DNA of 32,427 nt. Source: Candidatus Kaiserbacteria bacterium. GTDB taxonomy: Bacteria > Patescibacteriota > Minisyncoccia > Phycocordibacterales > UBA2100. Of the stretch, positions 14,073 to 21,549 are shown piece by piece. The DNA lies in assembly GCA_016214605.1 (NCBI GenBank), contig JACROD010000023.1, positions 1 to 32,427 on the forward strand, written 5' to 3'. The number at the start of each line of letters is the position of its first letter. The stretch's first letter is position 1. Below the pieces are notes generated by a model. The model was not told the origin of the DNA, ran no database searches, and saw only the letters and a list, made by a program, of their open reading frames with translations. A program made the translations under genes and the position numbers.

Positions 14073-15165
14073 GTGTTTGGTCTTGTTCCTCAGCGCTTTT
14101 CGCGGGGTCTAGGTGATGTTCGTTGATCTCATGCAGGGCGACGATAAAGAGACTCTCGCTCCAGCCGAGCGGGGTGTTTTCGTTGTGTTTGGCCGAATTG
14201 GAATAGTACAGTTCCGGAACCTCGCCGTTTTTGGTGACGGTCTGTTTGGTTTTTTCGAGATATTCTTTTGCTTTTTCTACATTGCCGATCTTTTCATAAA
14301 TGATCGCAAGCCAGCTCAAGCCAAAGGTCCACTCGGCTTCCTCGGACCAGCCATCGGGGTTTTTGTTGTAATATTTGTCGCCTTTGTAACGGATCACGCC
14401 GCGTTCGCGCAAGAGATGGTATTCAACATTTTCGAGGATCACCGCGGTCTCCCATTCGCTCAAAAGATTGTACGGCCATATGAGGGAAAGCAGCGCCAGG
14501 TCGGCGAACTTGCGCTGTGATTCGCGCGGGAGGAGCGCATGGAGCATCACCTGCCCTTTTTGGATCAGCTCATCGGGGACCTCGACGCCCTCGATATTGC
14601 GGGCGGCTATGAGGCCAGCTAGGCATGCGCCTACCGAAGAGGCATGCAGTTCCTGATCCTCTTCCCACATGCCGGAATCCGGGTCATGCCAGTATTCGAG
14701 CGTGGAAAGATACCATACGAGTTTTTGCAGGACCCGCACGTCATCGTCATCTTGTACGATGAGGCCTTTTTGCTTCTTTTCCATTTGGCCGACCTCGAAG
14801 AGTATGCATCCGATCGAGTCGTTTTGTTTGTTGCCCCATTCCTCCCAATATTCTTCGAAGGTCTCAGGATGGTAGCGCGGGTGGATGTATTCGTGCGTGT
14901 ACTGCGGCTTCTTGCTGATTGCGTGGTCGATCTTGTACTCGTGTTTTTTAAAAATATCGAGGATCGCGCGGTAGGTCTTGCGGACAGTCTCGTAATCTCC
15001 GATTACTTCGAAGGCAAGGCATTCGTAAAAGTTGTCACGCAGCCATGCTTTGTTGTAGCCGGTCTCGACATCTTTTTTGCTCGCGGCAAATAAGCCCGAT
15101 TCGTACTGGAGGCTCTCAAGGATCTTGAGGTGCTGTTCGATCAGTTTGTGATACATGACGGTCAT
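14068..15165 (-). CDS. Glycoside hydrolase family 15-type protein
   Basis: 365 residues from the chosen start, an (alpha/alpha)6-barrel protein of the GH15 (glucoamylase/trehalase) type. Typical segments: GYNKAWLRDNFYECLAFE near the N-terminus, HDPDSGMWEEDQELHASSVG (central acid in WEE), WSEEAEWTFGLSWLAIIYEK, and the C-terminal NGEVPELYY..NTPLGWSESL with the usual acidic/Trp pair. Family role: exo-hydrolysis of alpha-glucans or trehalose. No signal peptide, so it is cytosolic, acting perhaps on internal glycogen or imported sugar. The start is set at 15165 because TACAAT lies six bases upstream. The ORF-track start 32 codons upstream would lie before the promoter. Confidence 0.8.
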   Translation of the reverse strand: MTVMYHKLIEQHLKILESLQYESGLFAASKKDVETGYNKAWLRDNFYECLAFEVIGDYETVRKTYRAILDIFKKHEYKIDHAISKKPQYTHEYIHPRYHPETFEEYWEEWGNKQNDSIGCILFEVGQMEKKQKGLIVQDDDDVRVLQKLVWYLSTLEYWHDPDSGMWEEDQELHASSVGACLAGLIAARNIEGVEVPDELIQKGQVMLHALLPRESQRKFADLALLSLIWPYNLLSEWETAVILENVEYHLLRERGVIRYKGDKYYNKNPDGWSEEAEWTFGLSWLAIIYEKIGNVEKAKEYLEKTKQTVTKNGEVPELYYSNSAKHNENTPLGWSESLFIVALHEINEHHLDPAKSAEEQDQTQ

Positions 15166-15171
15166 GGGAGT

Positions 15172-15177
15172 ATTGTA
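15172..15177 (-). promoter_or_regulatory. -10 TACAAT, leaderless start of the GH15 gene
   Basis: On the minus strand TACAAT is followed by ACTCCC and then the ATG at 15165. No convincing -35 was found. Confidence 0.5.
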
Positions 15178-15258
15178 GCGCATTTTTGCGGCGATCTTTT
15201 TGATAAAAGATAACTCGAGTATAGAGTTCTGGATACTCGAGTTTATTTGGTATGAAAA

Positions 15259-15285
15259 CACCCGGAAGGTCAGACCTCCCGGGTG
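15259..15285 (-). terminator. Terminator of the patatin gene, GTCAGAC-centred
   Basis: 13-bp arms CACCCGGAAGGTC / GACCTCCCGGGTG with one mismatch and one base between. On the minus strand it is followed by TTTTC. The centre is GGTCAGACC; a similar palindrome lies at 17450-17472. Confidence 0.75.
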
Positions 15286-15292
15286 GTATGTA

Positions 15293-16396
15293 TTACGATG
15301 CAGGCTCTAATTCCGATTCGCCCTGATGGCGTTTGATGGCCATGTGAGCGTGCTCGAGACATTCCCGCATCAGATCTTTGCCGCTTTCTCCCGCATTATG
15401 TACAATCATGGGATCGCTTTCAAACGGCGAGATCGATCTTTTCGGGAACAAGGCCGTGCACTTTACGCGCGGATGTACCTTGTGCATTCTTTTGAGCGAT
15501 CTGCTTATCTCGTCATCGATCGATAGCGTCCCGCGCCTTGTTGCGGAAGGCACCGTCGACAGCAGGATCAGTCCGATCCACGATTCCCACCATGATGCCC
15601 ACCACTCCATGCTCGACATGTGCAACAACGATTCCCATGTTGACAGGTCATACGTCGTGGGTCTCGGGGCGATTACAAGGACATGACTTGGACGCATGAT
15701 CTTCATCGCTTCTCCCAACGGCAGGGGCATGCTGCCTGCACCGTCGGAGTACTTTGCTTTTCGATGCGGTTCATGTGGATGGATACCCGCGAGTTCGATC
15801 TCCGGGGAGAAGCGGGGAATGGTCATCGCGGCTTCCGCAATTCTGCTCCAATGGTCCGGGCCTTCCTCCACCTTTAACCTGACGACGCTACCCTTGCCGG
15901 ATTCCCACTCGGTGACCGCGGTGTAGATACTTGACTTATAGATGCGAAGAGCCTCGTGATCGAGTATCTCCAGCATCGGGATGATCACGTCATCATGTAA
16001 TCGGATCCTTGCATCTCCTCTCGTAAAGAATCTGACGAATTTTCGCCTCACCAGATCCTCATAGAACGGTCTTACCAGATGAGACTTCTTGCAACCGAAT
16101 GCCAGAGCATTCGGCACAGCTGCTGAGATGGGGAAAAGTCCGATAGGGTCGTCATTGTAACCCTCTTCTTGCAGTACTTCGAACATTCCCGCTGAGACGA
16201 CGCCGGCGATTCCGCCACCGAGGCCGACAATGACGAGACGGAAAGGTTTAGGTTTTCCGTTCTTGTCGAGTGCGACCCTTCCCTTTTCATCTACGATCAC
16301 CAACGGGCCGCCATGGGTCCGCTGATATTCCTTGGATCGGATCCAATCCTCAAGAACCACGAGAGGTCTTGGATTATTGCTGAACACTCTAAACAC
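15293..16396 (-). CDS. Patatin-like phospholipase domain protein
   Basis: 367 residues. The patatin oxyanion loop is present (VIVGLGGGIAGVVSAGMFEV, about residues 55-74), as is the acidic dyad partner (YSDGAGSMPLPLGEAM, about 218, replacing the usual DGG). The nucleophile elbow normally reads GxSxG but here reads FPISAAVPNALAFG: the serine is kept while both flanking glycines are lost. Activity is therefore uncertain; it may be a pseudoenzyme or a divergent acyl hydrolase. The N-terminal 50 residues are extra. The start is GTG with GGAGG five bases upstream. It is divergent from the Phe hydroxylase gene. Confidence 0.7.
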   Translation of the reverse strand: MFRVFSNNPRPLVVLEDWIRSKEYQRTHGGPLVIVDEKGRVALDKNGKPKPFRLVIVGLGGGIAGVVSAGMFEVLQEEGYNDDPIGLFPISAAVPNALAFGCKKSHLVRPFYEDLVRRKFVRFFTRGDARIRLHDDVIIPMLEILDHEALRIYKSSIYTAVTEWESGKGSVVRLKVEEGPDHWSRIAEAAMTIPRFSPEIELAGIHPHEPHRKAKYSDGAGSMPLPLGEAMKIMRPSHVLVIAPRPTTYDLSTWESLLHMSSMEWWASWWESWIGLILLSTVPSATRRGTLSIDDEISRSLKRMHKVHPRVKCTALFPKRSISPFESDPMIVHNAGESGKDLMRECLEHAHMAIKRHQGESELEPAS

Positions 16397-16553
16397 GTGA
16401 TCCTCCCTGATTCATCGTTTCTTCATCTCTATCCTATAAGACAGGGTACCTGCTATTGCGGTGTGTGCAAGGAGATTTCCTATTGACAAAGAGACTATAT
16501 CGCACCACTATCACATCTAGAAAATATCGTTTACCAGATGTGAGGTATGAATC
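16397..16553 (+). promoter_or_regulatory. Divergent promoter region, patatin and Phe hydroxylase genes
   Basis: Plus strand: TTGACA at 16483-16488, a 17-bp spacer and a weak CACTAT. The leader contains CACATCT (from 16512) pairing with AGATGTG just before the GAGG ribosome binding site of the hydroxylase gene, a small hairpin that could limit access. Minus strand: GGAGG before the GTG of the patatin gene. Confidence 0.45.
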
Positions 16554-17390
16554 ATGGCACACCTGATCAAGGCCGCGCTTTCGGCGAACTATACGATCGA
16601 TCAACGATGGAAAGACTATACGAAGGGCGAGCATGACACGTGGAGATTACTCGCGGAAACGCAAGAGCGCGTATTGCTCGGACGCGCTTGCGAGGAATAC
16701 ATGAATGGACTGAGTCGTCTCCCAATCCTGGGGAAAGGCATTCCAGATTTTCGCGAACTGAGCGAAGTATTGTATGGCTTGACAGGGTGGAGGGTCGTGG
16801 CGGTTCCCGGGCTCGTCCCCGACGGGGCTTTCTTCGACTATCTGGCTCGCCGCATATTTCCGGCCGGTCAGTTTATTCGAAATCCGCGACAGCTCAAATA
16901 CCTCCAGGAACCGGACGTCTTCCATGATGTATTTGGTCATGGTCCCCTGCTTGCTGATCCGACGATCGCAGACTATATGGAAGCTTATGGGAGAGGAGGG
17001 CTCAAGGTCTTGCACCAGCCGAACCGCTTGAAAGAACTGGCTCGTTTGTATTGGTATACGATCGAGTTTGGTTTGCAGAGGACAAAAGATGGTCTTTTGC
17101 GCATCTATGGGGCCGGGATCCTGTCATCGAGCGGTGAATCGGTCTTTAGTCTTGAATCGCACGCGCCCTATCGAATCGACTTCGACCTTGAGCGGGTCAT
17201 GCGCACGAAATATCAGATCAGCAGCTTCCAGGACGTTTACTTCGTCATCTCAAATTTGAAAGATCTCATGGAGGTGACTCTGCAAGACTTCGAGTCGCTC
17301 TACGGTTCTCTCGTGTCGAAACAGGAGATCGAGATCGGTCTCGTGTACCCGTATGAGAACGATATCTCGCCCAATCCCAAATTGGCTTAG
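16554..17390 (+). CDS. phhA: Phenylalanine 4-hydroxylase (phenylalanine 4-monooxygenase)
   Basis: 278 residues, the size of monomeric bacterial PhhA. The iron site is intact: EPDVFHDVFGHGPLL provides the two histidines (HxxxxH, about residue 125) and LARLYWYTIEFGLQ the glutamate (about 168). RVVAVPGLVPDGAFFDYLAR and YGAGILSSSGESVFSLES are standard pterin- and substrate-pocket regions. No regulatory ACT domain is present. Reaction: Phe plus O2 and tetrahydropterin to Tyr. No pterin-recycling gene (phhB) is nearby, so the cofactor source is unclear. It has a -35/-10 region upstream and a strong terminator downstream. Unusual for a CPR-like genome. Confidence 0.9.
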   Translation: MAHLIKAALSANYTIDQRWKDYTKGEHDTWRLLAETQERVLLGRACEEYMNGLSRLPILGKGIPDFRELSEVLYGLTGWRVVAVPGLVPDGAFFDYLARRIFPAGQFIRNPRQLKYLQEPDVFHDVFGHGPLLADPTIADYMEAYGRGGLKVLHQPNRLKELARLYWYTIEFGLQRTKDGLLRIYGAGILSSSGESVFSLESHAPYRIDFDLERVMRTKYQISSFQDVYFVISNLKDLMEVTLQDFESLYGSLVSKQEIEIGLVYPYENDISPNPKLA

Positions 17391-17402
17391 AGGTGTGTTG
17401 AA

Positions 17403-17436
17403 GCCGGCGGTCCCCTGGGGACCGCCGGCCTTTCTT
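17403..17436 (+). terminator. Terminator of the Phe hydroxylase gene
   Basis: 13-bp arms GCCGGCGGTCCCC / GGGGACCGCCGGC with one base between, followed by CTTTCTTTTT. Confidence 0.9.
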
Positions 17437-17449
17437 TTTGTGATAAAAG

Positions 17450-17472
17450 TGAAGGAAGTCAGACTTCCTTCA
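17450..17472. repeat. Perfect palindrome TGAAGGAAGTC-A-GACTTCCTTCA
   Basis: 11-bp perfect arms around one base, about 45 bp upstream of the -10 of the DUF6629 gene and just after the hydroxylase terminator. It could be an operator or a second hairpin. The core GAAGTCAGACTTC is similar to the palindrome at 15259-15285. Confidence 0.6.
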
Positions 17473-17516
17473 TGCGCGAAATGCTGCTTAACTCTGATTT
17501 TTGATATCGGGTACGG

Positions 17517-17522
17517 TATAAT
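17517..17522 (+). promoter_or_regulatory. -10 TATAAT of the DUF6629 gene
   Basis: Perfect hexamer 11 nt before the ATG at 17534. It predicts a leader of only about 4-5 nt, and there is no Shine-Dalgarno. Confidence 0.6.
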
Positions 17523-17533
17523 ACTCGATATCT

Positions 17534-18184
17534 ATGTGTTTTTCAGCTACGGCCAGTTTCGTCGCGGGGGGCGCCTTGTCGGCGGCGGGAGTCGTCACGC
17601 TCAAGAGTGTACGACAAAAGCGCGAACTCCCACTCGCCTCGATTCCTCTTCTCCTCGGGATCCAGCAATTGACCGAAGGATTCGTATGGATGTCACTCAT
17701 GTACAGCGAAGCAGCTCTCAATGCGATCGCCACTCACATCTACTACGTATTCGCACACATATGGTGGCCCGTGTTCATTCCGATCGCGGTGGCGCTCATC
17801 GAGCCGGTGCCTCAACGTCGGCGCATGATGTGGGTGCTCGAAGCGGTCGGGATCCTCGTGGGCGGGTATTTTGTCAATATGATGGCGACGCGGCCGATCA
17901 CATCGAGCATACTCAACGACAGTATCGTCTACAGTCATCCGGGGATCTATGTGTACCACGTACTCGCGCTCTATGTACTCGTTGTGTGCGGGAGCTTCCT
18001 GCTCTCCAGTAAGCGACTCATCAATCTACTCGGCGTCCTTTTAGCCGTTGCTTTTGCGGTGTGCTTTTTCTTCTATTTTGCCGTCCTTGCGTCGGTGTGG
18101 TGCTTCTTTGCGGCGGTGCTCAGTATCGTCATTTACGTGTATTTTTTGGATCAAGGTTCTAAGCGCACTCCACACGTTCGATGA
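17534..18184 (+). CDS. DUF6629 integral membrane protein
   Basis: 216 residues with about seven membrane segments. The N-terminus MCFSATASFVAGGALSAAGV and the following LPLASIPLLLGIQQLTEGFV are the hallmark of the DUF6629 family, which I recognise from memory. The family has no assigned function. It appears to be a single-gene unit with a near-leaderless promoter. Its 3' end overlaps the convergent cyclophilin gene by 26 bp, so the two transcripts must overlap. Confidence 0.8.
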   Translation: MCFSATASFVAGGALSAAGVVTLKSVRQKRELPLASIPLLLGIQQLTEGFVWMSLMYSEAALNAIATHIYYVFAHIWWPVFIPIAVALIEPVPQRRRMMWVLEAVGILVGGYFVNMMATRPITSSILNDSIVYSHPGIYVYHVLALYVLVVCGSFLLSSKRLINLLGVLLAVAFAVCFFFYFAVLASVWCFFAAVLSIVIYVYFLDQGSKRTPHVR

Positions 18185-18635
18185 TCATGGGTGAGACGGG
18201 TCGGTCCGATGCGCCAACTGGCGTATTTTCGATCATCTGCACCACATCCATTCCTACCGTCACGCGGCCAAAGACCGTGTGTTTGGTATCAAGAAAATTA
18301 TTCGGAGCAGTGTTGATGAAGAATTGACTGCCGTTGGTATTGGGGCCGGCATTGGCCATCGAGATCGTGCCGATCTCGTTGTGATTGTTGGCATGAATCT
18401 CATCGTCGAATTTGTATCCGGGGCCGCCGGTCCCCCACTGTGCCGCGAGCGAGTCATCCTTGGTCTGCGGATCGCCGCCTTGGATCATAAAGTTGGCGAT
18501 CACGCGATGAAATTTGGTCCCGTCATAAAAGCCTTCTTTGGCGAGTTTCACAAAATTGGCGACGGTATTCGGTGCGTCGGTAGAGAGGAATTCGATCGTG
18601 ATGTCGCCCTGATTGGTATGAAGAATTGCGTGCAT
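18159..18635 (-). CDS. Cyclophilin-type peptidyl-prolyl cis-trans isomerase
   Basis: 158 residues. Cyclophilin signature stretches: FVKLAKEGFYDGTKFHRVIA (Arg of the active site), NFMIQGGDPQ, GTISMANAGPNTNGSQFFIN and HTVFGRVTVGMDVVQMIENT. No signal peptide, so it acts in the cytosol on proline bonds during folding. The ORF-track frame begins 29 codons upstream; MHAILHTNQG at 18635 is the standard start. A -10 TACAAT lies 13 nt upstream (18649-18654). A 106-bp inverted-repeat element sits just beyond that promoter. Confidence 0.92.
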   Translation of the reverse strand: MHAILHTNQGDITIEFLSTDAPNTVANFVKLAKEGFYDGTKFHRVIANFMIQGGDPQTKDDSLAAQWGTGGPGYKFDDEIHANNHNEIGTISMANAGPNTNGSQFFINTAPNNFLDTKHTVFGRVTVGMDVVQMIENTPVGASDRPVSPMIIERVECA

Positions 18636-18665
18636 AAGATAAATGATGATTGTAGTAATACGGAA

Positions 18666-18771
18666 ACAGCGAACGTGTCTGTATAAAAAGTTCCGCGCAG
18701 GGCGGCGGCCCGAGCGAAGCAAATTTTCAGCAGAAAATTATGTGTACTTTTTAGATAGACACGTTCGCTGT
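18666..18771. repeat. 106-bp element with 26-bp terminal inverted repeats
   Basis: The left arm (18666-18691) starts ACAGCGAACGTGTCTG and continues TATAAAAAGT. The right arm (18746-18771) is its reverse complement at 24 of 26 positions. The 54-bp centre is GC-rich on one side and contains a small TTTTC-AGCA-GAAAA hairpin. It encodes nothing. It lies between the small Lys-rich gene and the cyclophilin promoter. A MITE-like element or a large structured RNA/terminator are the two readings; no target duplication was seen. Confidence 0.65.
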
Positions 18772-18790
18772 CCTTGTCGATTCCATTCGA

Positions 18791-18859
18791 CTATTTCTTT
18801 TTGTTCTTGTCCTTCTTGGGCTTCTTCACTTCCTTGCGCTTATCCTGTCCTTTTGCCAT
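18791..18859 (-). CDS. 22-residue Lys-rich microprotein
   Basis: ATG at 18859 opens a 22-codon frame MAKGQDKRKEVKKPKKDKNK ending in KK and a stop. Small proteins with an MAKG.D.KKEVKKPKK-type sequence are annotated in several bacteria as far as I recall, which supports a real gene. It is too short for the ORF track. More than half the residues are Lys/Arg, so nucleic-acid or ribosome association is a guess. The upstream region is AT-rich without a clear Shine-Dalgarno. Confidence 0.6.
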   Translation of the reverse strand: MAKGQDKRKEVKKPKKDKNKKK

Positions 18860-18902
18860 ATCAAAAATATTATGATTTCTAATCGTAAAATGATAACACA
18901 CT

Positions 18903-19136
18903 TTATGGGATGTCTACCAAGAAGGTCTTTGAGGGCGAGCGGCGCCCTTTGAGAAATCGTACTTTTTTCACCGGTATATTGAAATGCAGCGCTACAAGCT
19001 CGACGATCCGTTCATTGGCGAGGTTGTGCTCGGGTTTTTCTTTGACGGAAACGGCGAGCGTGTCTGGAGAGATCACGCGCACCGTTTCCTTTTTTGCGTC
19101 GGTCGTCGCGCGTATTTTAATGATCCGTGCCGACAT
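18903..19136 (-). CDS. DUF167 (YggU-like) protein
   Basis: 77 residues. The family layout is clear: ARIIKIRATTDAKKETV first strand, SVKEKPEHNLANERIVELVA with the characteristic pattern, then VKKVRFLKGRRSPSKTFLVD. Known family structures are small alpha/beta folds; the function is unsettled. The ATG at 19136 is preferred over the ORF-track start seven codons earlier, which would overlap the previous gene; it follows that gene's stop by four bases. The kinase gene and this one form a two-gene operon. Confidence 0.85.
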   Translation of the reverse strand: MSARIIKIRATTDAKKETVRVISPDTLAVSVKEKPEHNLANERIVELVALHFNIPVKKVRFLKGRRSPSKTFLVDIP

Positions 19137-19140
19137 GATC

Positions 19141-19707
19141 TCAGGAAATACTTGCAAGCGCCTGCTCTACCTGTGCGAACAACTCTTCGGTCGTGCCGTC
19201 GTTGCGGAAAAGGACATCGGCTTTGGCCATCACAGCGGAGATATTTTGCTTGGTCGGGTCCGAGTTGGACATTTCTCGCGTCTCGTCCGCAGTGAACTTT
19301 TCAAACGATATGGCATCCGTCTCAGACGCGCGGCTTGTGATCCGTTGGTAGCGGGCTTTGATATCCGCATCAACGGCCCATAAAAGGGCGCCGTGCGCCT
19401 TCAGATACTCGGCTTCGCCGATGGAGCGGATCGATTCGATAACGAAATTCCCGCCGTCTGCGAGCGCTCGTTCGACCAGATGTTCGGTAATGTAGCCAGA
19501 TCCGTGCATCGCACGCAGGTCGTTGCCAACGGCGACCATAGTGTCGCGATCGCTCTTGAGACCGCGGCGCGCGATTTCCTCATTCAGGAAATCGCGCACG
19601 GACAGATGCTTGAATCCATGCCGTTTGACCAGATCGTCGACGACGGTACCTTTTCCCGCGCCCAAAGTGCCAGTTATGCCGATGATGATTCCTTTACGGG
19701 TGTCCAT
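19141..19707 (-). CDS. P-loop nucleotide kinase (dephospho-CoA kinase/NMP kinase-like)
   Basis: 188 residues. Walker A GITGTLGAGKGT at residues 10-21 is followed by a helix, LSVRDFLNEEIARRGL (an NMP-binding-like segment), NFVIESIRSIGEAEYL (Walker-B-like position) and RYQRITSRASETDAISFEKF (lid-like, Arg-rich). The size and layout fit dephospho-CoA kinase-like or deoxynucleotide kinase-like enzymes. CPR genomes often carry such AAA/NMP-kinase proteins, and the substrate cannot be assigned from sequence alone. AGGA precedes the ATG by seven bases, with -10 TATAAT (minus strand) at 19748-19753. Confidence 0.65.
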   Translation of the reverse strand: MDTRKGIIIGITGTLGAGKGTVVDDLVKRHGFKHLSVRDFLNEEIARRGLKSDRDTMVAVGNDLRAMHGSGYITEHLVERALADGGNFVIESIRSIGEAEYLKAHGALLWAVDADIKARYQRITSRASETDAISFEKFTADETREMSNSDPTKQNISAVMAKADVLFRNDGTTEELFAQVEQALASIS

Positions 19708-19747
19708 ATTCGATTTCCTTGTCGTTACACTAATGAGCCCCGTCCCG

Positions 19748-19753
19748 ATTATA
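19748..19753 (-). promoter_or_regulatory. -10 TATAAT for the kinase-DUF167 pair
   Basis: On the minus strand TATAAT lies 40 bp upstream of the kinase ATG, with a poor TTTGCT -35 at 16 bp spacing. Confidence 0.5.
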
Positions 19754-19849
19754 CCTGTTTACGGAGATAAGCAAACAGTAGAACATGATTAGTGATCATG
19801 AAAGTACTCACTGCGAGCCGGGCCCATACTGCCTTCATCCGATACCCCA

Positions 19850-20974
19850 TCACTTGATGGTGTCTTGCGTGGCGGCAACCAGCTTCTTCATGTCTTCGAA
19901 TCGCCCTGTCTCGGTAGAGCCGAGGACGACGGCGATCACGCGATGACCCGGCACAGGCTCAAATACAATGGCGAGATTGCCGCCAGCCAGATCGGTATAG
20001 CCGGTCTTGCCCATGATGATCCCCGGGATCGCGTTGAGGGCTTTGTCAGTGTTGATAGCTGTAGCGGTCGCGCCATTGAGCGACATGAGCGAGAAGGAAG
20101 ATTGCGTCGTACCGGCAAAAAGACGCGGTGAGGTCGATGCGGCGTATGCAAAAAGCGTGGCAACATCGCGCGCGGAGCCATAGGCGCCGGATTGCGTCGT
20201 ACTTTCGTCGAGGCCACTTACATTGAGGAAGTAGGTCTTGCTGAGGCCGAGCTGTTTGGCCAGATCATTCATACGCCACAGAGTGGCGCTCGTTGCGCCC
20301 CCTATCGGCGCCAGTGGGTATTTCGCGCGAAGGCTTTCATTCGCTGCTTCTGCAAGTATCTCAGCGCCGTCGTTGCTTGATGCGGCGAGCGTGAGGTCGA
20401 TCACGTCGCCGATGCGCCAGGTATCGCCCGTGATGAGACGGTCGGGGCTCGCCGGGTAGCCGGTGTCTCGAGGGATGACGAGTCGCATCTCGGGAGTCAA
20501 TACTTCGGATACGACGAGCGCCATCGGGACTTTGGTGATCGATGCGAGCGGGAGCTGTGCGTCGGGATTGAGACTGTAGAGTATGTGATTGTCGGTGACG
20601 TCAAGCACGTAAGCGGCGCTTGCTTGCAGTGTGGTGGAAGCGAAGGCGGCTGGAGCGATCTGTACCGGTACGGCTGCTGCCGCTACCTGATTTCCAACAT
20701 CTTTTTTCGATGCGGTGTCTGCGTTTGTTTGCAGATAGGAAACGGTGAATACCGTACTTGCGGTAAAGATGAGCGCCAAAGAGAGGGTTCCAATGGAGCT
20801 GATCGCCGAGGGCCCCGGCCCGGCTCCATGGATGATGTCCGCGCCTTCAGTGAGCTCCAATGGATGCGTCGGCTCCGGAAGAGCTGGTTCGGATAGATCG
20901 ATATGGTAGATACTATCCGGCGTATTAGGCGGAGTGATCGGTGTTGGTTGTATCGGTGGTAGTGGTTGCTCCAT
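19850..20974 (-). CDS. dacA: D-alanyl-D-alanine carboxypeptidase, S11 (PBP5-type), membrane-anchored
   Basis: 374 residues from the chosen start. A cytosolic Pro-rich N-terminus (about 60 residues) precedes a membrane segment (SSIGTLSLALIFTASTVFTV) and the extracellular peptidase. All three penicillin-binding motifs are present: SITK (SxxK, LPLASITKVPMA), SSN (SSNDGAEILAEA) and KTG (GKTGYTDLAGG). Role: trimming of peptidoglycan stem peptides. It is last in the trpS-aspS-scpA-scpB run and overlaps the 3' end of scpB by about 50 bp (86 bp if the ORF-track start at 21010 is used). The start is uncertain among three nearby ATGs; 20974 has GGA nine bases upstream. The C-terminal PBP5-like domain is missing. 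Confidence 0.88.
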   Translation of the reverse strand: MEQPLPPIQPTPITPPNTPDSIYHIDLSEPALPEPTHPLELTEGADIIHGAGPGPSAISSIGTLSLALIFTASTVFTVSYLQTNADTASKKDVGNQVAAAAVPVQIAPAAFASTTLQASAAYVLDVTDNHILYSLNPDAQLPLASITKVPMALVVSEVLTPEMRLVIPRDTGYPASPDRLITGDTWRIGDVIDLTLAASSNDGAEILAEAANESLRAKYPLAPIGGATSATLWRMNDLAKQLGLSKTYFLNVSGLDESTTQSGAYGSARDVATLFAYAASTSPRLFAGTTQSSFSLMSLNGATATAINTDKALNAIPGIIMGKTGYTDLAGGNLAIVFEPVPGHRVIAVVLGSTETGRFEDMKKLVAATQDTIK

Positions 20975-21545
20975 GATTCGATCCATCAAGCGGCTGTTTT
21001 TGAGCCTCAAATGCTAATAATGCAGGATATATTGTACCATAATTTGGCAAGTCTTCTACACGTGCGACCCCTAGGTGGGCTAAGAGTTCCGTCGACGGGC
21101 GGTAGAGGTATTCGCGACTATCGGCCGGATTGCCGGCGCGTTCGATCAGTCCGCGCGAGAGTAGTGTGCGGATCGTGGAGCCGGTATTGACACCACGGAT
21201 GTAGTCGATGCGCGATTTGGTCGATGCTCCGCAGTACAGGATGATCGCGAGCACCTCGAGTCCCGCGTCACCGATCTCTTTGTCCTGCGCATATGCCGCT
21301 TCGATCACTCCGCTCACCATGGGTGCCACCGCGAGCGAGACCTCGGTCTCGGTACGGATCAGCGTAAGACCGCGCCCATTGAAGCGGGTCGCGAGCTCGT
21401 CCAGCACTCCCCCGAGTGCTATCGTTTCGATGCGGAGCTTGGCCGCGAGTGCCTTGAGGCTCAGTGTTCCTCCTTCGACAAAAAGAAAAGCCTCGGCTTG
21501 AGCGACGAGATCGCGTGCTGGTGGTGTGGATGATTCTGATGGCAT
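20925..21545 (-). CDS. scpB: Segregation and condensation protein B
   Basis: 206 residues: two winged-helix domains typical of ScpB (AEAFLFVEGGTLSLKALAAK near the N-terminus; GDAGLEVLAIILYCGASTKS and IDYIRGVNTGSTIRTLLSRG in the second). A poorly conserved Thr-rich tail (GATTTTDTTNTDHSA) overlaps the dacA start region. It binds ScpA and SMC as the kleisin complex that compacts and segregates chromosomes. It starts four bases after the scpA stop. Confidence 0.92.
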   Translation of the reverse strand: MPSESSTPPARDLVAQAEAFLFVEGGTLSLKALAAKLRIETIALGGVLDELATRFNGRGLTLIRTETEVSLAVAPMVSGVIEAAYAQDKEIGDAGLEVLAIILYCGASTKSRIDYIRGVNTGSTIRTLLSRGLIERAGNPADSREYLYRPSTELLAHLGVARVEDLPNYGTIYPALLAFEAQKQPLDGSNHGATTTTDTTNTDHSA

Positions 21546-21549
21546 ATTT

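Noticed and set aside
17353-18012. 219-aa plus-strand ORF
   Set aside because: It runs through the Phe hydroxylase stop, its terminator and the DUF6629 gene in another frame. The DUF6629 match is decisive.
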